Assembly (NCBI GenBank): GCA_015232465.1
Contig: JADFZO010000002.1
Coordinates: forward strand, 20,919-84,918
Source: Desulfamplus sp.
GTDB lineage: Bacteria; Desulfobacterota; Desulfobacteria; Desulfobacterales; Desulfobacteraceae
Length of the DNA stretch: 64,000 bases
Reading direction: 5' to 3'
Made by a program: the position numbers and the translations under genes. Under the pieces are notes generated by a model. It was not told the DNA's origin and did no database searches. It saw only the letters and a program-made list of their open reading frames with translations. Below are positions 1 through 9,534 of the stretch, piece by piece; the stretch's first letter is position 1; every line of letters begins with the position of its first letter.

Positions 1-1461
1 TTTGCTGGCTCTGATACCCATAGTGTATTTAATGGCAAGAAAAAGAACCATACCAGTACCAAATGCCCAAGCAAATCCAACAGCAATGCCAATTAGCTGT
101 GCCATAAGCACTGTGGAACTAAAAGTTTCAACGCCAAAGAAGGCATAGGCGAGAGTTCCCCAAGCACCACACACACCATGAAGGCTGATACAACCCACAG
201 GATCATCAACTTTAAGAACTCGCTCAATAAAAAGAACGCTGTATATAACAAGAACTCCAGCAACAGCTCCAATTATCATTGCACCCCAAACATTTACAAC
301 ATCAACTGCGGAGCAGATAGCAACCATTCCAGCAAGAAAACCATTTACAGTCATACCAACATCGGGTTTTTTAAATTTTAACCAGACAGTTGTAATTGCA
401 GCAATTCCTCCAGCAGCAGCAGCGATGTTTGTCATAACAGCAATACGGGCAAGGTTGCCATCAAATGTGGTTGTGCTACCAGGGTTAAATCCAAACCAAC
501 CCAACCAGAGAAGAAAACCACCAATAACTGCAAATGGAAGATTATGACCTGGAATAGCCCTTGGGTTACCGTTAGCATCGAATTTACCAATTCTTGGACC
601 AACAACAATAGCGCCAGCCAAAGCGAGCCAGCCTCCAATTGAGTGGACAACAGTTGAGCCAGCAAAATCATAAAAACCAACTCCAAGCACACCCTCAAGC
701 CAGCCATTGCCATCTAAAAGACTGCCCCATGCCCAGCCGCCAAATGTGGGGTAAATAAACCCACAGATAACTATGCTGTATGCAAGATATGATGTAAATT
801 TAATCCTCTCTGCAACACCACCAGAAACGATTGTAGCTGTTGTGGCTGCAAATACGCATTGAAATAGCCAGAAGGTAAATCCCCATTGAGTTGCACTTGT
901 TTTTCCAAGAAAAAACAGCGACTCGTCAGGACCAGCAAACATAATATGAAAACCTATGGCTAAAAAGGCGATTGTGCCGATGCAAAAATCCATGATATTT
1001 TTCATCATTATATTGACCGCATTTTTAGCTCTGGTAAATCCAGACTCCACCATTGCAAACCCAGCCTGCATAATAAAGACTAAAAAGGCTGCAATGCACG
1101 TCCACAAAATATCACCTCTATATTGAAATATCTCCATATCGGTAAGGTATCGCACAATTGATGTTTTAACAGGTTTGCCATCTACTGTAACCTCTATCTC
1201 CTCTTCAATTGGGGTTATTTCATCTCTGTATGCACCAGAGGTTGGAAGCTCTTTTCGTATCTCATCTTGGGTTTTGCCTTGAAATAGAGATTCAGGATAG
1301 GTTGCAATAGCTGTTTGAAGTGCAGTTGCAGCATCATCTGCACAACTATTTGGTACAAAATTGCCCAACCAAAAAAGTGCTATCAATAGCGTAACCACAA
1401 AAGAGCAGATTTTTTTCTTCATAGATTTTGGGTTGATAGATTTAGTAGTTGTTAATTCCAT
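1..1461 (-). CDS. amt: Ammonium transporter (Amt family), 3' end outside window
   Basis: Inner-membrane ammonium channel of the Amt/MEP/Rh family. The frame is open from the ATG at 1461 to base 1 (487 codons), so the C-terminus lies off the left edge. About 40 residues form a signal sequence, then about 65 residues of linker precede the Amt core, a longer linker than usual. Core signatures are clear: AMVESGFTRAKN, FYDFAGSTVVHSIGG, GGFLLWLGWFGFNPGS, and SLHGVCGAWG with a pore histidine. The start is supported by AAGGAG nine bases upstream. A sigma-54 type promoter lies about 110 bases upstream, which fits nitrogen control. A GlnB/GlnK gene often accompanies amt and could lie just outside the window. 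Confidence 0.96.
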   Translation of the reverse strand, partial: MELTTTKSINPKSMKKKICSFVVTLLIALFWLGNFVPNSCADDAATALQTAIATYPESLFQGKTQDEIRKELPTSGAYRDEITPIEEEIEVTVDGKPVKTSIVRYLTDMEIFQYRGDILWTCIAAFLVFIMQAGFAMVESGFTRAKNAVNIMMKNIMDFCIGTIAFLAIGFHIMFAGPDESLFFLGKTSATQWGFTFWLFQCVFAATTATIVSGGVAERIKFTSYLAYSIVICGFIYPTFGGWAWGSLLDGNGWLEGVLGVGFYDFAGSTVVHSIGGWLALAGAIVVGPRIGKFDANGNPRAIPGHNLPFAVIGGFLLWLGWFGFNPGSTTTFDGNLARIAVMTNIAAAAGGIAAITTVWLKFKKPDVGMTVNGFLAGMVAICSAVDVVNVWGAMIIGAVAGVLVIYSVLFIERVLKVDDPVGCISLHGVCGAWGTLAYAFFGVETFSSTVLMAQLIGIAVGFAWAFGTGMVLFLAIKYTMGIRASK

Positions 1462-1848
1462 TTTTTTAATCTCCTTCATTAATTTAAGTTAGTTTGGGTT
1501 TAATCTTCCTTAATCTTCTTTTAAATTTTTAAAATTACATGGGTTTAAACTTTTCATTGAAAAATCTCCCCTTGCATATAAAATACCAAACTAATTCAAA
1601 TGAGATTAAATTATTTTTTTTTTAATATAAAACTTTGATATAAAAAGATTTTAATTTTAAAAATATTAATTAATAATGGCTTAGTAGGATCGAAAATTAA
1701 GAATATTTCAATGAATGAGACAACCTTAATAACAAAAAGGTTTTTTAATTATTATATAATTACTTTTTTGTTATTTTACATAAAAAAGATGGCTTATTGC
1801 TGTATCTAAACAGTTCTGCTAATATGCCTATAAAGTAGGTATTAATTT
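1462..1848. other. Divergent intergenic region between amt and the RpiR-type gene
   Basis: 387 bases, very AT-rich, with no plausible reading frame on either strand. It holds the leftward sigma-54 site for amt and must also hold the rightward promoter of the RpiR-type gene. Many A/T runs prevent me from choosing a -35/-10 pair for the latter. Confidence 0.6.
1573..1588 (-). promoter_or_regulatory. Sigma-54 (-24/-12) promoter for amt
   Basis: On the minus strand the sequence is TGGTATTTTATATGCA. The GG and GC dinucleotides are separated by exactly ten bases, as in the consensus TGGCAC-N5-TTGCA. It lies upstream of amt, a gene commonly under NtrC/RpoN control. I did not identify an upstream activator site. 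Confidence 0.65.
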
Positions 1849-2778
1849 ATGACTAACCCTTTAATAAATCTTAATTTTAAAAAAATGGCTAATTCAACTA
1901 CAATAAATCCAACATTAAATTCACACTCTGTAATGACCAATATTATCAGCCATCTTGACTCGTTAACCCCAAAGGGAAAGATACTTGGTAACTACATCAT
2001 GCAAAATCCAACAAAAGCTGTATTTATGACCATAAAAGAGCTTGCAGAGACCTGTAAAACAAGCGAAGCTACTGTTATCAGATTTATAGATAGCTGTGGA
2101 TATAGAGGCTATAGCGAATTTCAGCAGGCTCTTAAAAGTTTTCTTGATACTGGTCTGACCCTTCTTGATCGTGCTGATCTAAAGGGTATCCAAAAGCCTG
2201 ACATAAATCGGCTAAACCATGTAGTGCTTGAAGAGATGAGCAATCTCCAGCACCTTTACGAATCTATTGATCTAAAAAAGCTCAACGAGATTGTAGATTA
2301 CCTAATGCAAAGTCCAAACGTATATGTTGTAGGCTCAAGACTATCCTACACATTTGCCTACTTTATGGGTTGGTCTTTATCACGCATCAGAAAAGGGACA
2401 ACCATTGTTAAAGGTAGCGACACAACATCTATTGATCAGATTGCAAATGCTCCAGAAAAGAGCCTTATAATAATGGTTGCAACAACAAGATACCCAAATG
2501 AGCTTATAAAACTTGGCAAATTTATACGAAGAGAGGGGCACACTCTGATTTTAATTACAGACAACACCATGTCCCCAATTATTCAGTTTGCAAATTTTTT
2601 TCTTGTAGTTCCTATGAACTCAATCCCATTTATTGGAAACACCTCAAATATGCTCTGTGTTATCAAATATATTGTTCAGGAGTTAGCAAGCAGAATGGGT
2701 GATGATCTAAAGATTCATCAGCAAAAACTTGAGCAGACCTATTTAGAAAACGACATTCTTTTTAATATTTATACATAG
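1849..2778 (+). CDS. MurR/RpiR family transcriptional regulator
   Basis: DNA-binding regulator with an N-terminal RpiR-type helix-turn-helix (about residues 28-105: TPKGKILGNYI, TIKELAETCKTSEATVIRF, GYSEFQQALK) and a C-terminal SIS sugar-isomerase fold (about 125-260: NVYVVGSRLSYTFA, KSLIIMVATTRYPNELI). Family members sense phosphosugars through the SIS domain; the ligand here is unknown. Alternative ATG starts lie at codons 13 and 28, and the HTH begins only after codon 28, so the true start is uncertain. It is divergent from amt and 20 bases ahead of a sensor kinase. Confidence 0.88.
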   Translation: MTNPLINLNFKKMANSTTINPTLNSHSVMTNIISHLDSLTPKGKILGNYIMQNPTKAVFMTIKELAETCKTSEATVIRFIDSCGYRGYSEFQQALKSFLDTGLTLLDRADLKGIQKPDINRLNHVVLEEMSNLQHLYESIDLKKLNEIVDYLMQSPNVYVVGSRLSYTFAYFMGWSLSRIRKGTTIVKGSDTTSIDQIANAPEKSLIIMVATTRYPNELIKLGKFIRREGHTLILITDNTMSPIIQFANFFLVVPMNSIPFIGNTSNMLCVIKYIVQELASRMGDDLKIHQQKLEQTYLENDILFNIYT

Positions 2779-2798
2779 AACTTGTAAGGATATAAAAA

Positions 2799-3944
2799 AT
2801 GTTTGGCTCTCAAACAGATCCAACAGATGATAAAGAAACTATAATGGTTGTAGATGATACGCCTGCAAATCTTAAACTCTTGAACAATATGCTTACAAAT
2901 GAAGGATACAGGGTGCTGACCTGCCCTAATGGTGTAACTGCACTAAAGATCGCTACAAACAACTATCCGCCTGATCTTATTCTTCTTGATATTATAATGC
3001 CTGAAATTGATGGATTTGAGGTGTGTAAACAGCTAAAATCTATTGAATCTCTCAAAGAGATTCCAGTTATCTTTATAAGTGCTTTGACAGAGACGACAGA
3101 AAAAATAAGCGCATTTAACTCAGGTGGCGTGGATTATGTAACTAAACCCTTCCACTTTGAGGAAGTTCTTGCCCGTGTAAAGGCTCATTTGGAGATAGTA
3201 AAACAGAAACGTCAATTACGGCAAGCTTACAATAGACTACAAGAGCTTGAACAGATGCGTGATAGTTTGGTGCACATGATAGTCCATGACATGCGATCTC
3301 CTATCATGTCAATTCGTGGTAATCTTGAGCTTACACTTGATGAGTTACTTCCCCCTTCTGCCAATATCTTTATAAATTCAGCTTTAGATTCAACATTAAA
3401 AATTGATAACATGATTGCAACTCTTCTTGATGTTAGTAAGATGGAAGATGGCAAAATGGTGTTAAAACAATCAAATATTGACATTATAAGCCTGATAAAA
3501 GAGGCAATAAAGATGGTTGAGCCTCGAAAAAAGGGGCGACAAATAACAGTTAAATCTCTTAATGAGACAGCGTTATTACCACCAATATTGGCAGATGCAG
3601 GGCTAATTCAGCGTGTTTTGCAAAATCTAATTGATAATGCCATAAAGTTTACCAACAAAGATAGCGGCAAGATTACCATAAGCGTTGAGGTTGTAGGAGA
3701 TGAAGATTTATATGTTTTTGTTGAAGATAATGGAAAAGGGATACCGTTAGAGTATCAAAGTAGGGTGTTTGATAAATTTTTTCAGGTGCAATCTGCTAAA
3801 AAGGCGAGTATCCACTCATCTGGTCTTGGTATGACATTTTGCAAATTGGCAGTTGAGGCACATGAGGGCAAAATTGGATTAAATAGCGAAATGGGCAAAG
3901 GGGCAATTTTCTGGTTTACTCTGCCAATCCATAAGAAAAAATAG
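2799..3944 (+). CDS. Hybrid response regulator / histidine kinase
   Basis: Soluble signalling protein with a receiver domain at the N-terminus (residues about 14-130; acidic pair VVDD, phospho-acceptor D64 in LILLDIIMP, lysine in TKPF) followed by a HisKA dimerisation domain (H-box VHDMRSPIMS) and an HATPase domain (N-box QNLIDNAIKF, G1 EDNGKGIP, G2 SSGLGM). There is no membrane segment, so input probably comes through the receiver from a partner kinase. It begins 20 bases after the RpiR-type gene and ends 19 bases before the radical SAM gene, consistent with one transcript. Confidence 0.92.
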   Translation: MFGSQTDPTDDKETIMVVDDTPANLKLLNNMLTNEGYRVLTCPNGVTALKIATNNYPPDLILLDIIMPEIDGFEVCKQLKSIESLKEIPVIFISALTETTEKISAFNSGGVDYVTKPFHFEEVLARVKAHLEIVKQKRQLRQAYNRLQELEQMRDSLVHMIVHDMRSPIMSIRGNLELTLDELLPPSANIFINSALDSTLKIDNMIATLLDVSKMEDGKMVLKQSNIDIISLIKEAIKMVEPRKKGRQITVKSLNETALLPPILADAGLIQRVLQNLIDNAIKFTNKDSGKITISVEVVGDEDLYVFVEDNGKGIPLEYQSRVFDKFFQVQSAKKASIHSSGLGMTFCKLAVEAHEGKIGLNSEMGKGAIFWFTLPIHKKK

Positions 3945-3963
3945 GAGTTACCTATATTTATTA

Positions 3964-5283
3964 ATGCTTAAGAACCTAACCACAACCTCTATCTTTACCC
4001 CATACTGCAAAATAACCCTTAACAGACAAGGGTCTGATAAATACACAAAGATCAGCTTTCCATTAAAGTATGGCATATTCTCTGAAATTGAGACCTCTGA
4101 TGCAATACTGCAATTTAACCTAAACCACGAGATTATAAGGGCAAAGGGTAAGGATAGAGCATGGATTCAGCCATCTGAGTGGCTCAAACGCTCAATGGGC
4201 AATGATTGGATATACTACTCAACAGGCGGATATACAGGGGTTTTTGAATCTATTGGAGAGTATTATCTTCCAAATCTTCCATACCCCACAAACTCATTAA
4301 TTGGCGGAAAACCACTTAATGAGCCATCTGTTTTAAAAATAGTTCGATCTTGGTATGAGATTATCCAAAAATCGCTTCAGAGCGTTAAAGAGCTTACAGG
4401 CAACCAGAAAAGAGATAGCTCTAATTTTATTGAGTTTCTTGAAAATGCTCTGATAAACACCCCTGAAAATCTTGAGAAAAAAGCAAAATCTCTATTTAAG
4501 ACATCAGGGGGCAGAATTACTGTTATGCCACCAGATGCACGCCATGTTGACTACGACATAATTCCGCTAATAATATCAGATGGTTGTCTATATAAATGCA
4601 AATTTTGCAGAGTAAAATCAGATAAACCCTTTGCAATTAGAGAAAAAAAAGAGATAGACGAGCAGATTTTAAGGCTAAAAGATATTTATAAAAACGATAT
4701 TATAAACTACAACTCAATCTTTCTTGGCGATCACGATGCTTTAAATACAGCCAATCCTTTAAATAAAGATAACACCATAATTGATGCTGCAAATAAGGCA
4801 TACAGCTCTTTTGAGTTTAACAACTCATACATGAAAGGGTGCAATCTATTTATGTTTGGAAGCGTTGACTCTTTTATGAATGCCAATTTTGATCTTTTTA
4901 AATCTCTTAACAGTATGCCCTATCAAACCTACATAAATATTGGTCTTGAGTCAGCAGATCAAGAGACCCTTGATCTGATTGGCAAACCCATAACATCAAA
5001 ACAGGTTGAAGAGGCATTTATGGAGATGCAGAGGCTAAATGAGCTTTTTAGCAATATTGAGATAACAGCAAATTTTATTATGGACGAAAATCTCCCAAAA
5101 GGGCACTATCCATCTTTTTTACGGCTTGTGCGAGAAAAGATTTTAAGAGCTAAGACAAAAGGCACTATCTATCTATCCCCCCTTAGAATTAACAAACCCT
5201 CCCGTGAGGTGCTTTTTGAGTTTAACAGACTTAAAACTTTAAGCCGTCTCCCCACTTTTTTGTATATTATCCAAAGGCTTTAA
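3964..5283 (+). CDS. Radical SAM domain protein
   Basis: 439-residue protein with the radical SAM cluster motif CLYKCKFC (Cys208, 212, 215) in the middle, preceded by about 200 residues without a recognisable domain. The motif binds a 4Fe-4S cluster that cleaves S-adenosylmethionine. The barrel continues through IFLGDHDALN, INIGLESADQETLDLIGKP and EITANFIMDE. This resembles the HemN/Elp3-like class of radical SAM barrel, but no substrate can be assigned. It lies between a sensor kinase and a PHP phosphatase on the same strand. Confidence 0.82.
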   Translation: MLKNLTTTSIFTPYCKITLNRQGSDKYTKISFPLKYGIFSEIETSDAILQFNLNHEIIRAKGKDRAWIQPSEWLKRSMGNDWIYYSTGGYTGVFESIGEYYLPNLPYPTNSLIGGKPLNEPSVLKIVRSWYEIIQKSLQSVKELTGNQKRDSSNFIEFLENALINTPENLEKKAKSLFKTSGGRITVMPPDARHVDYDIIPLIISDGCLYKCKFCRVKSDKPFAIREKKEIDEQILRLKDIYKNDIINYNSIFLGDHDALNTANPLNKDNTIIDAANKAYSSFEFNNSYMKGCNLFMFGSVDSFMNANFDLFKSLNSMPYQTYINIGLESADQETLDLIGKPITSKQVEEAFMEMQRLNELFSNIEITANFIMDENLPKGHYPSFLRLVREKILRAKTKGTIYLSPLRINKPSREVLFEFNRLKTLSRLPTFLYIIQRL

Positions 5284-5320
5284 AAGCTATAATTATCAAC
5301 ATTTTGAGGCATTTAAAATT

Positions 5321-6166
5321 ATGAGCCACACAAAATATAGTTCAGTTCACGGAGGACACAGCGGACAATTTTGCAGCCATGCAAAAGATACGCTTGAAGA
5401 GATAATTTTAAAATATATTGATTTTGGTTTTGATTGGGTTGGAATTACAGAGCACATCTATCCAATTTCAAATGAGTTACGCTATCCAGACGAGATAGAG
5501 GCAAATCTTGATGTAGGCGAGCTTAAAAATAGATTTACAAATTACATTAAAACATGCAGAGAGCTTCAAGAAAAATATAGAGATAAGATCACACTTTTTG
5601 TCGCTTTTGAGACTGAAACTTATGATGGATACAAAGAATTTATTCTTGATGCAATACAAAACTTTAAGCCAGATTATGTGGTTGGCTCTGTTCACCATGT
5701 TGATAATATCTGCATTGATTATTCAAAGGAGCAGTATGATATGGTAGCAGATAGAGTTGGCGGGATTGATAATCTCTACTGCCAATACTTTGATATTCAA
5801 TATGAGATGATTAAAACAATTGAACCCGCTGTTGTTGGGCACTTTGATCTGATAAGAATTTTTGATAAAGATTACCCCAAAAGGTTAAAAAAGCCAGCTA
5901 TTTGGCAGAAAATCGTAAGAAATTTAGAGTTAATAAAAGAGCAAAATTTAATCATGGATTTTAATTTAAGGGCACTTATGAAAGGTGCACAAGAGCCATA
6001 CATATCAGCTCCAATTCTTTTGGAGGCAAAAAAGATGAAAATAGGAGTTGTTACTGGGGACGACTCTCACGGAGTTTGCGATATTGGGGTTAATATGGAA
6101 GATGGGGTTGAGATTTTAAGGGCTATAGGTTTTGATACCAATTTTGTTAGCCCATCTATTTCATAG
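5321..6166 (+). CDS. PHP-domain phosphoesterase, histidinol-phosphatase type
   Basis: 281-residue PHP fold with the usual metal-binding motifs in order: VHGGHSG (H10, H13), GITEHIYPI, SVHHVDN, VVGHFDLIR and GDDSHG. These match the HisJ-type histidinol-phosphate phosphatase (HisK) subfamily, which hydrolyses L-histidinol phosphate in histidine synthesis. No other his gene lies in the window, so a different phosphoester substrate is possible. It ends 25 bases before nadC. Confidence 0.85.
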   Translation: MSHTKYSSVHGGHSGQFCSHAKDTLEEIILKYIDFGFDWVGITEHIYPISNELRYPDEIEANLDVGELKNRFTNYIKTCRELQEKYRDKITLFVAFETETYDGYKEFILDAIQNFKPDYVVGSVHHVDNICIDYSKEQYDMVADRVGGIDNLYCQYFDIQYEMIKTIEPAVVGHFDLIRIFDKDYPKRLKKPAIWQKIVRNLELIKEQNLIMDFNLRALMKGAQEPYISAPILLEAKKMKIGVVTGDDSHGVCDIGVNMEDGVEILRAIGFDTNFVSPSIS

Positions 6167-6191
6167 ATATAGTTAAGGAGATTGTTGCAAG

Positions 6192-7043
6192 ATGGTTGGA
6201 AAATTGCTTGAAATGGCATTTATTGAAGATTTAGGGAGCTTTGGGGACATCACAAGTGATGCACTATTTGTTAATAACCAAATAGATACCTACTGGCTTG
6301 TAGCAAAGCAAGATGGTGTGCTGTGCGGTGCTGATATTTTTATCTGCGTATTTAACTACATAGAGCAGCGGTTTGAAAAATCAGGTCAAATATCGCCAAA
6401 ATCTAAAATTGATTTCTATTTTGCAGATGGTGATCTCATAAAAAAGGGTAAAAGAGTTGCCAAAATTGAGGGAGCGATAAACACACTTCTTAAAAGCGAG
6501 CGGGTAGCACTAAACTTTATCGCCCATTTAAGCGGCATCGCTACTGAGGTTAAAAGGTGGATTGATGCAATATCTCACACCAAAACAAAGATATTAGATA
6601 CACGCAAAACCCTTCCCGGTTGGCGAGAGCTTCAAAAGTATGCTGTTAAATGTGGAGGAGGTAATAACCACAGAATGGGTCTTTACGATATGGTTATGAT
6701 AAAAGATAACCACATAGATGGAATTGGAAGCATAACAAAAGCGGTTGATATGGTGCGATCTAAATGGCAAAAACGCTTTAAAATTGAGGTTGAGACCAGA
6801 AACTTAAATGAGGTAAAAGAGGCTCTTGATTCAAATGTTGATATAATTATGCTTGATAATATGGATATTGAGACCATGAAAAAGGCTGTAAAGTTAATTA
6901 ACGGCAGAGTCCCAGCAGAAGCATCTGGAAACATGACTCTTGAGCGGGTAAAAGAGGTTGCAGAAACTGGAGTTGATTATATCTCTGTTGGTGCTTTGAC
7001 TCACAGCGTAAGGGCTTTTGATTTCTCTTTGCGTAAACTTTAA
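6192..7043 (+). CDS. nadC: Nicotinate-nucleotide pyrophosphorylase (carboxylating)
   Basis: Third step of de novo NAD synthesis: quinolinate plus PRPP gives nicotinate mononucleotide, CO2 and pyrophosphate. The 283 residues match the family length. Diagnostic segments include EDLGSFGDITSDALF, TRKTLPGWRELQKYAV, the glycine-rich GGGNNHRMGL, MIKDNHI, IEVETRN, IIMLDNM and the end motif GVDYISVGALTHS. SD-like AAGGAG precedes the ATG. nadB and nadA are nearby on the opposite strand, so the three NAD genes are neighbours but not one operon. Its stop abuts the stop of the convergent protease gene with no spacer. Confidence 0.97.
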   Translation: MVGKLLEMAFIEDLGSFGDITSDALFVNNQIDTYWLVAKQDGVLCGADIFICVFNYIEQRFEKSGQISPKSKIDFYFADGDLIKKGKRVAKIEGAINTLLKSERVALNFIAHLSGIATEVKRWIDAISHTKTKILDTRKTLPGWRELQKYAVKCGGGNNHRMGLYDMVMIKDNHIDGIGSITKAVDMVRSKWQKRFKIEVETRNLNEVKEALDSNVDIIMLDNMDIETMKKAVKLINGRVPAEASGNMTLERVKEVAETGVDYISVGALTHSVRAFDFSLRKL

Positions 7044-8921
7044 TTAAACTTCTGTTAAAAAATTTTTAAAACGATCAATCTGCTCTTTGTAGTAATCTTG
7101 TTTATCTTTAGCATTGTTTAAAGCCTCTTGTGCTGCTTTAAGAGCCTCTTTATATAGCCCATTTACAAAGCATGCCTCTGCATAGGTATCAAGAATGTGA
7201 GATGAGATTGCAGCAACTCTATTTTCCTCTAAAGCTATCTTTTCAACATCTACTGCCATTTTGGCAAGTGATAACGCTCTTTTATAATCTTGAAATTTAG
7301 GATCAGGGCATGTGGCATGGAGCCAAGCAAGGTTGTTAAGTGCGTGGCTATTTTGTGGTTCACGCTCAATTGCTAAGTTGTAGTAGGAGATAGCCCTATC
7401 AAATCGCCCTTTATCGTAATAGTAATCTGCTGCTAAAATCAATGTATCAATATTGTGTGGATAGCTTTTAAGCTGCTGAGTTAAAAATTTTTCAGCAAGA
7501 AGCCCATTTATTGTATCTTTTCCATCACCAAAATTAAAATAGTAGCCAACACAGCCCACCATAAAAAGTGCAACCAGATAAATCTGAACCATTGATTTTA
7601 CACGTCTATTGTGCTTTTCTATAAATTCAGGCTTAATTTGACATAAATTTAAAAAATCAACCCGCTCTTTTATGCTGTAATGGTGCCAGTTTGGCTTATC
7701 CCAAGTTTGGCGATTTGTACCTGCAATTTTGTAAAATGTTCGTATAAGTGCAGAGGCATCAAGAAGATAACTATAGACATGAATATCAGCTTGACGCTCA
7801 AAATTTCTCATAAAAAATCCAAATACATATCTAAAATAGATCAAAAAGATCACAATCAACATAAGACTTAGCATAAGTGTAATGCCACTCTCATGGCTAA
7901 TACCAACAAATGAGATCAATTTACCCACTGGCTCTGAGTAATATGCAAGGATAATCAGATCAAAAAATGAGTATAAAGTTGCAATGTATCCTGCAAAAAA
8001 AAGAAGATAAAAGTGGATATGATGCTTCTGTATATGCCCTATCTCATGGGCAATAACAGCATCAAGCTCGTCTGGCTCAAGTCTTTCTACCATTGCTGGG
8101 GTAACTAAAATATAGCGAAATTTTCCTAAAAGCCCCATAACTCCAGCAGTTATCATTGAGCCTCCAAATAGCTCCCATTTTAGTATGTCAGCATATTTAA
8201 GTTTTGCCCGATCACAAAGAGACTCTATTCTTGATCTTACATACCCCTCTTCAAGCGAGGTGCAGCCCCAAATTTTTTGAATTAAAAATGGACCAAAACA
8301 GGCAACAGCAACCATAAATGTAAAAACATAAGATATTTCACCAAAAGGGGTGGCAAGAAAGCCTTTTGGCTGTTTAAATGGGATAAGTTCAATCAGATCA
8401 GCGGTAAAAGAGAGGATAAACCATGGTAAAAGGGCGGGTAGAGAAAATGAGATGTTAGATGTAATAAATTTTCTCTTTGATGAGTAGCCTGTAAAATATC
8501 GGTTATGAATAGCCCATGCAGAGTGCCAAACAATAACAAGATAAAGAAGAAAAACAGATAAAAATATTAAAGCCTCTAAGGTGGGAAATATCTTCAAAAG
8601 TGCTATCTTTTGAAATATCAGATTTAGCCTTAAAAAATAGAGATCACAGGCAAATAGCACAAGTGCAAAAATAGAGAGCCGTGAGATGCTCTTTTCAACA
8701 TGGTGATCTAAATTGGATATAGCATCAGAATTTAAAGCTCGTAGCTCTAACCGCTTAAATGTGAAGCGGCAGACCAGCCAAAAGATAAAAAATAGAGCTA
8801 CTGCTATAGCCAAATTTATCCCAAAAGAGTTATCAGCAAAAGCATCTATATCTGCGACTGGAAACTGGCTTGTTGAGTATAAAATAAGTGCAACAAGAAG
8901 GTATATAAAGTTAGAAAACAT
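7044..8921 (-). CDS. M48-family membrane zinc protease with C-terminal TPR repeats
   Basis: 625-residue integral membrane protease. Several hydrophobic helices precede the zinc motif HEIGH (H292, E293, H296); the third ligand is probably the Glu in NFERQAD, about 85 residues later. This is the HtpX/Ste24 layout. The last 150 residues form TPR-like repeats (NIDTLILAADYYYDKG, NSHALNNLAWLHATC, AYAEACF-type helices). M48-TPR proteins usually act in envelope quality control. The start is one base after the stop of the NUDIX gene, so the two are probably translationally coupled. It converges on nadC with adjacent stops. Confidence 0.9.
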   Translation of the reverse strand: MFSNFIYLLVALILYSTSQFPVADIDAFADNSFGINLAIAVALFFIFWLVCRFTFKRLELRALNSDAISNLDHHVEKSISRLSIFALVLFACDLYFLRLNLIFQKIALLKIFPTLEALIFLSVFLLYLVIVWHSAWAIHNRYFTGYSSKRKFITSNISFSLPALLPWFILSFTADLIELIPFKQPKGFLATPFGEISYVFTFMVAVACFGPFLIQKIWGCTSLEEGYVRSRIESLCDRAKLKYADILKWELFGGSMITAGVMGLLGKFRYILVTPAMVERLEPDELDAVIAHEIGHIQKHHIHFYLLFFAGYIATLYSFFDLIILAYYSEPVGKLISFVGISHESGITLMLSLMLIVIFLIYFRYVFGFFMRNFERQADIHVYSYLLDASALIRTFYKIAGTNRQTWDKPNWHHYSIKERVDFLNLCQIKPEFIEKHNRRVKSMVQIYLVALFMVGCVGYYFNFGDGKDTINGLLAEKFLTQQLKSYPHNIDTLILAADYYYDKGRFDRAISYYNLAIEREPQNSHALNNLAWLHATCPDPKFQDYKRALSLAKMAVDVEKIALEENRVAAISSHILDTYAEACFVNGLYKEALKAAQEALNNAKDKQDYYKEQIDRFKNFLTEV

Positions 8922-8922
8922 C

Positions 8923-9516
8923 TTAAATTATACCTGTTCGTGCAAATGTTGAGAGCACAATCCACGACTTTACATCAAATTTAACATTAGGGTTTAAAAG
9001 TAGCTCTTTTGCCTCTTCAGAAGATACCATCAAGACTGTAATATCTTCAGAATCTTCACTCCACTCAACAGAGGGTTTTCCTGTGCATAAAAGATAGACC
9101 AAAGAGATAGATTCATCTGTCATGCCAGTTGATGAGTAGATAGTTGGGCTTGTTCTGATAATTTCAACAACTTGAAGACCAGTCTCCTCTTTTAGCTCTC
9201 TTGTAGCTGTCTCTTCAACTGATTCGCCTCTATCCATAAGACCTGCTGGAAATCCATACTGGTAATCTCCAATTGGAACACGAAACTCCTTTATAATCAC
9301 CAGCTTTTGATGCTCTACATGAAATGGAACAATAACTACTGCATTGGGTCTGCTGCTTTGCTCTAAATCGTTATTTTTATTTTTCATAACAGCAGGAGAG
9401 TTTGATCGTGATGCAAATATCCACGATTTAAGGTTACCTATTTTGTCCATATATTTTGTGGAGAATAGATTAAGGTGGCTAAAATATGTCAATTTTTTAA
9501 CTTCTAAAATTTTCAT
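8923..9516 (-). CDS. NUDIX hydrolase, ADP-ribose pyrophosphatase-like
   Basis: 197 residues with a complete NUDIX box from G92 to about residue 114 (GLMDRGES, then RELKEETG), which coordinates Mg2+ for nucleoside diphosphate hydrolysis. The preceding PIGDYQYGFPAG segment is typical of ADP-ribose/NADH pyrophosphatases. Being cotranscribed with nadB-nadA, a role in NAD turnover is reasonable inference. The gene starts 18 bases after nadB and ends one base before the M48 protease start. Confidence 0.9.
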   Translation of the reverse strand: MKILEVKKLTYFSHLNLFSTKYMDKIGNLKSWIFASRSNSPAVMKNKNNDLEQSSRPNAVVIVPFHVEHQKLVIIKEFRVPIGDYQYGFPAGLMDRGESVEETATRELKEETGLQVVEIIRTSPTIYSSTGMTDESISLVYLLCTGKPSVEWSEDSEDITVLMVSSEEAKELLLNPNVKFDVKSWIVLSTFARTGII

Positions 9517-9534
9517 ACTCTTTTTTTATTCTCC

